Below, one piece after another: positions 60,689 through 64,000 of a DNA stretch of 64,000 nucleotides (the stretch's first letter is position 1; each line of letters opens with the position of its first letter). Origin of the DNA: Marinifilum sp965230805 (GTDB lineage: Bacteria > Bacteroidota > Bacteroidia > Bacteroidales > Marinifilaceae); NCBI RefSeq assembly GCF_965230805.1, contig NZ_OZ246019.1:1674001-1738000 (forward strand). The letters are read 5' to 3'. Both the position numbers and the translations under genes were made by a program. Under the pieces are notes generated by a model. That model did not search any database. It saw only the letters and a list, made by a program, of their open reading frames with translations, and had not been told where the DNA came from.

Positions 60689-62020
60689 ATGACTAACATT
60701 CTTATCATTGGAGCTGGTCTTTCATCCACAGATCTGATACAGTATTTGTTAAAACACTCCGAAAAATACAATTGGAAGGTAAGCGTTGGTGATATGTCGC
60801 TCGAACTTGCCCGACAGAAAGTTGGAAATCATCCTAATGGATCAGCTTTCCGATTTAATTTAAAAGATTTGGAACAAAGAGCCTCGGAGATTTCTGCTGC
60901 TGATATAGTAATCAGCATGGTTCCTGCCTCTATGCATATTATTGTGGCTCGCGAATGTCTTCAGTACAAAAAGCACATGCTAAGCCCTTCGTATGTAAGC
61001 CAGGAAATGTTGGATTTACATGAAGAAGCAAAAGAATTGGGGCTTAATTTTCTTAACGAGCTGGGCGTTGATCCGGGTATCGATCACATGTCGGCCATGC
61101 AGGTAATCGATCGAATTAAGAAGGAGGGTGGCAAGTTGTTGTCCTTTAAATCTTTTTGTGGCGGTTTAGTTGCTCCTTCTTGCGATGATAACCCTTGGCA
61201 TTATAAATTTTCCTGGAATCCAAGAAATGTGGTGATTGCCGGACAAGGAACTGCACAATACAAAGAAGATGGTCATTACAAATACGTTGCTTATAACAAT
61301 CTTTTTCACCAGCTTACAAAAACTTCGGTAAATGGATACGGAGATTTCGAAGTTTATCCTAATCGCGATTCGTTGAAGTATTGCAAGTTATATGATATAG
61401 AAGACATTCCTACCATTATGCGCGGAACCATGAGGCGTCCCGGCTATGCCGAAGCATGGAATGTATTGGTTCGGCTGGGTTGTACCGACGATTCCTACAT
61501 CATGCAAGATTCGCACAAGCTATCAAATAACGATTTTATAAAAAGCTTTCTCCCTGAAAATGGCAACTGCACAAAAGAAAAGCTTGCTAATTTCATTGAG
61601 ATTGATCCAGCATCAGAAATCATGGAGAAATTATCGTGGCTGGAACTTTTCTCTGATGATGTAATGGAAATAAAGGAAGCTACTCCAGCTTATTTCTTGC
61701 AAAAAATACTTGAGAAAAAATGGGCTTTAGGCGATAAGGATCGGGATTTATTGGTTATGCAACATCAGTTCGAATACGAAAATACTGGCATGAAAAAGAG
61801 AATCATATCATCTATGACATATGAAGGAACCGATCGCAACCACACTGCTATGTCATATACTGTGGGTACGCCTCTGGCCATTGCAACCAAGCTTTTAGCC
61901 GCAGGAAAAATAGATTTGCCTGGTGTTCACATTCCTACCACACCCGAATTGTACTCGCCTATTTTAAAGGAGCTGGATAATTTAGGGCTTAAATTTATTG
62001 AAGAAGAAAGTATCATTTAG
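60689..62020 (+). CDS. Saccharopine dehydrogenase-like protein (Lys9/AASS type)
   Basis: A 443-aa cytoplasmic oxidoreductase. The Rossmann site is ILIIGAGLSSTDLIQYL at the N-terminus. LNELGVDPGIDHMSAM, FKSFCGGLVAPSCDDNPWHY, KFSWNPRNVVIAGQGTA and TIMRGTMRRPGYAEAWNVL are typical of the glutamate-forming saccharopine reductase branch. It probably acts in lysine or polyamine-type amino acid metabolism; carboxynorspermidine dehydrogenase is a more distant option. The ATG at 60689 is preferred to one five codons upstream because the Rossmann fold begins right after it. Confidence 0.88.
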   Translation: MTNILIIGAGLSSTDLIQYLLKHSEKYNWKVSVGDMSLELARQKVGNHPNGSAFRFNLKDLEQRASEISAADIVISMVPASMHIIVARECLQYKKHMLSPSYVSQEMLDLHEEAKELGLNFLNELGVDPGIDHMSAMQVIDRIKKEGGKLLSFKSFCGGLVAPSCDDNPWHYKFSWNPRNVVIAGQGTAQYKEDGHYKYVAYNNLFHQLTKTSVNGYGDFEVYPNRDSLKYCKLYDIEDIPTIMRGTMRRPGYAEAWNVLVRLGCTDDSYIMQDSHKLSNNDFIKSFLPENGNCTKEKLANFIEIDPASEIMEKLSWLELFSDDVMEIKEATPAYFLQKILEKKWALGDKDRDLLVMQHQFEYENTGMKKRIISSMTYEGTDRNHTAMSYTVGTPLAIATKLLAAGKIDLPGVHIPTTPELYSPILKELDNLGLKFIEEESII

Positions 62021-62103
62021 TGATCCGTTTTTCTTCTTACGAATGCTAGCATTCTCAATTCTAAATCTTAGTTTTGCTGGCATTCAAGTTTAATTCTCAG
62101 GAT

Positions 62104-62853
62104 ATGACCAGGAAACATATTTTAGTAATATTTATCGCAGTGATATTGCAAGCTTGTGCCAGCTCAGTCAAGTTTACTTCCTATTGGAATTCAAATCACG
62201 ATTCCTTTTCTCAGAAACAAGCTTTATTCTATCATTCAGCAGATAAAATCTCGATTAAAGTTTTCAACAACAACCAATTTGTTGATATCATTCTGGAGAC
62301 CAATTCGCCCCTTACGCTGAGAAAAATTTACAACCTCGGACTAAGCTTGTGGATAGATCCTAATGGAAAATCGAAAAATGTTTATGCTGTAAATTTTCCT
62401 TTGCCAACTGATTTCCCTTACACCGATAAACAATTCAGATCCTATCTTTCGGGTTTCAATAAAGTTGAATACCAGGAAGAATTGTTAGACCGGTTTCAAG
62501 CCTATGAGATTATTGACAGCCGGATTAATGAAAGTGTTTTAACCAGTACCATTGCAAACGACGAAATAGTTAAAGTAAAACTAAAAACCACCGATCAGGT
62601 ATTGTTCAGTTATCAATGCCGAATACCTGTTCAGATTTTATACCCAATTGATACTGATAAAAAAGTAATTAGTATTGGAATTAGCAGTGTAAACATGGCC
62701 AACGAAGAATACTATTCTGCAATGAGCAGCAAGCAAGTCATTCAAAAAAACCTTGACGAATTAAAAGCGGGTACTTACCAGAATAAATTTGAATTGGACG
62801 AATGGTGGGTGAATTTTATACTGGCTGACAATTCTGGTTTAATGATAAAGTGA
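62104..62853 (+). CDS. Hypothetical lipoprotein
   Basis: A 249-aa exported protein with a clear SPII signal (KHILVIFIAVILQAC, lipobox LQAC). The mature part is beta-rich, with NNQFVDIILETNSPLTLRK and LGLSLWIDPNGKSKNVYAV, a pattern found in uncharacterised Bacteroidota lipoproteins. No catalytic motif is recognised. I start at MTRKHIL; an upstream in-frame ATG adds 10 residues that spoil the signal peptide. Confidence 0.7.
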   Translation: MTRKHILVIFIAVILQACASSVKFTSYWNSNHDSFSQKQALFYHSADKISIKVFNNNQFVDIILETNSPLTLRKIYNLGLSLWIDPNGKSKNVYAVNFPLPTDFPYTDKQFRSYLSGFNKVEYQEELLDRFQAYEIIDSRINESVLTSTIANDEIVKVKLKTTDQVLFSYQCRIPVQILYPIDTDKKVISIGISSVNMANEEYYSAMSSKQVIQKNLDELKAGTYQNKFELDEWWVNFILADNSGLMIK

Positions 62854-62884
62854 GTCTCAACTTGCTTCGCTTATTAGAAAACAA

Positions 62885-63604
62885 TCAAAACTTCAAATAA
62901 AAATCCTTTGTCAATTCTATATATTGGGGAGAATAAACATGACGTTGGCCATTCTCTACTATAAGTTCCTCATTCAAACATTCACAATCCTGCAAGCAAA
63001 GCTCCAGCAAGTATCTTTTTGCCGGTTTCCCGGGATTTGGCAAAACTTTACATTTTCTTTTCAAGCCAAAACCTGTTAGTTTTGCCAGCCGAATAAATAA
63101 ATCTCCTTCTTCAATGGGCAGTACAACAGAAAAACTGCCTTTCATATTAAGTAGCTTCTTTACCCCTACCAGCAAATCTTCAAAGGGCAAGTGGTTGGCA
63201 TTACGGGCTTTGGTTCTCGATTCTTCCTTGGCATTTAAACCATTCATAAAATAGGGAGGATTGCTTACAATTACATCGTATTTCTTTTTTGATATCAAAC
63301 TATAATCCTGAAATGAATTATGCACGGCGTTTACTCTATCTTTCCAAGGACAAGCATTTATATTTTCTTCAGCTTGACGATATGCCGAATCATCTATTTC
63401 AATGGCATCAATAATGCTATCAGAATTGGTACGTTGGGCCAACATAATGGCGATTAAACCTGTTCCTGTTCCAATATCAAGTAGTTGTTTTGATTGTTCT
63501 ACATCTGCCCAGGCACCCAAAAGAACTCCATCGGTTCCCACTTTCATTGCCGAAGCTTCTTGATGAATTGTAAACTGCTTGAATTTGAAATAATTGTTTG
63601 GCAT
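62885..63604 (-). CDS. trmN6: tRNA1(Val) A37 N6-methyltransferase (TrmN6/YfiC family)
   Basis: A 239-aa SAM-dependent N6-adenine methyltransferase. It has FKFKQFTIHQEASAMKVGTD near the start, the SAM site LLDIGTGTGLIAIMLAQ and the catalytic VIVSNPPYF. It should methylate A37 of tRNA-Val. I start at MPNNYFKFK; an ATG 18 codons upstream adds a low-complexity HFYLFTLLL stretch not expected in the family. Confidence 0.9.
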   Translation of the reverse strand: MPNNYFKFKQFTIHQEASAMKVGTDGVLLGAWADVEQSKQLLDIGTGTGLIAIMLAQRTNSDSIIDAIEIDDSAYRQAEENINACPWKDRVNAVHNSFQDYSLISKKKYDVIVSNPPYFMNGLNAKEESRTKARNANHLPFEDLLVGVKKLLNMKGSFSVVLPIEEGDLFIRLAKLTGFGLKRKCKVLPNPGKPAKRYLLELCLQDCECLNEELIVENGQRHVYSPQYIELTKDFYLKF

Positions 63605-63661
63605 TGATATAAGTAAAAGAGTAAATAAATAAAAATGCAAGTGAATGAATTGATGCAAGCC

Positions 63662-64000
63662 TTAAAACTTTTCAAATATTCCAAGGCCAAATAGTGCATA
63701 GTCATACTTTACAGGATCTTGCGGATCGAATTTACGCAGATTCATGGTGATTTCTTCCACAGCCGACCAATCGCTCTGCTTTCTCTTTAGCAAACCCAGT
63801 TTTCTACCCACATTCCCTGTGTGAACATCCAATGGCAAGAACAAATTTTTTGCTTCAATGTTTTTCCACAAACCAAAATCTATCCCTCTTTTATCATCCC
63901 TAACCATCCAGCGAAGGTACATGTTTAAACGTTTTGCCGATGATTTTTTTAAAACATTAGAAATATGCTTCTCAGTTCTTAAAAGGTGTTCCTGCTCAAA
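63662..64000 (-). CDS. TIGR02757 family protein, 5' end missing
   Basis: The last 112 codons of a gene that continues past the window edge. The reading frame is open to base 64000 (FEQEHLLRTEKHISNVLKK, then SSAKRLNMYLRWMVR). RWMVRDDKRGIDFGLW, LFLPLDVHTGNVGRKLGL and FDPQDPVKYDYALFGLGI are typical of the TIGR02757 (DUF2400) family, whose function is not known to me. The trmN6 start lies 58 nt downstream on the same strand, so the two may be co-transcribed. Confidence 0.88.
   Translation of the reverse strand, partial: FEQEHLLRTEKHISNVLKKSSAKRLNMYLRWMVRDDKRGIDFGLWKNIEAKNLFLPLDVHTGNVGRKLGLLKRKQSDWSAVEEITMNLRKFDPQDPVKYDYALFGLGIFEKF

Overview
The window looks like a chromosomal piece from a member of the Bacteroidota, probably a marine or anaerobic Bacteroidales/Marinilabiliales-type organism. 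The order is an inference. What the sequence shows is low GC, TAnnTTTG-type -7 promoter boxes, few Shine-Dalgarno sites, many TonB receptors and SPII lipoproteins, and families typical of the phylum (DUF1343, DUF1460, DUF4922, NagB fused to PIG-L, CbiJ-CbiD and CbiG-CbiF fusions). SelD, YedF and an anaerobic-type (Cbi) corrinoid pathway fit an anaerobic or facultative lifestyle.

Region 1 (1-20.7 kb) is a peptidoglycan salvage locus. It holds an NlpC/P60 endopeptidase, a GHL10 (DUF187) glycan hydrolase, NamZ, an SGNH hydrolase, AmpG, a SpoIID-like protein, a tandem GNAT protein, a DUF4922 HIT/GalT-like protein, the DUF1460 amidase, a family 2 glycosyltransferase, a large Amidase_3 protein, a NagB-PIG-L fusion, MurK, MurQ and a FadR-type GntR regulator. 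Together they can release, trim, import and degrade wall fragments to fructose-6-phosphate. A 12-bp motif (WTACATSTTAYA) recurs at four of its promoter regions and may be the regulator's operator.

Region 2 (21-32 kb) is mostly housekeeping: an M20 dipeptidase, a DUF3109 protein, GpmI, three identical tRNA-Phe genes around an S41 lipoprotein peptidase, an M16 peptidase, an O-methyltransferase, a histidine phosphatase lipoprotein, SelD and YedF. Region 3 (31.6-34.4 kb) is a putative copper-uptake pair: a small Cys-containing secreted protein and an OprC/NosA-like TonB receptor with CxxxM and HxM motifs. A 5'-nucleotidase-like gene converges on it.

Region 4 (54.5 down to 35.8 kb, minus strand) is a corrinoid operon under a cobalamin riboswitch. 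The order is TonB receptor, PepSY protein, exported CbiK, secreted repeat protein, BtuF, BtuC, BtuD, nitrilase-family hydrolase, CbiA/CobB, CbiL, CbiH-CbiC, CbiE-CbiT, CbiG-CbiF, CbiJ-CbiD. It can make cobyrinate a,c-diamide; the later steps are not in the window. Upstream genes are tightly overlapped. The last three are separated by repeat-filled spacers: an eight-unit, ~41-bp-period palindromic array and two copies of an 87-bp hairpin repeat.

Region 5 (54.5-57.5 kb) is a small decayed integrated element. An 87/88-bp direct repeat containing the 3' end of tRNA-Leu brackets an IS3 OrfA-like remnant, a broken lipoprotein gene, a small barrel protein, a double-glycine-leader peptide and a histidine kinase pseudogene.

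Region 6 (57.5-64 kb) returns to core genes: tRNA-Leu, tRNA-Gly, MutS, a saccharopine-reductase-like enzyme, a lipoprotein, TrmN6 and the truncated start of a TIGR02757-family gene.
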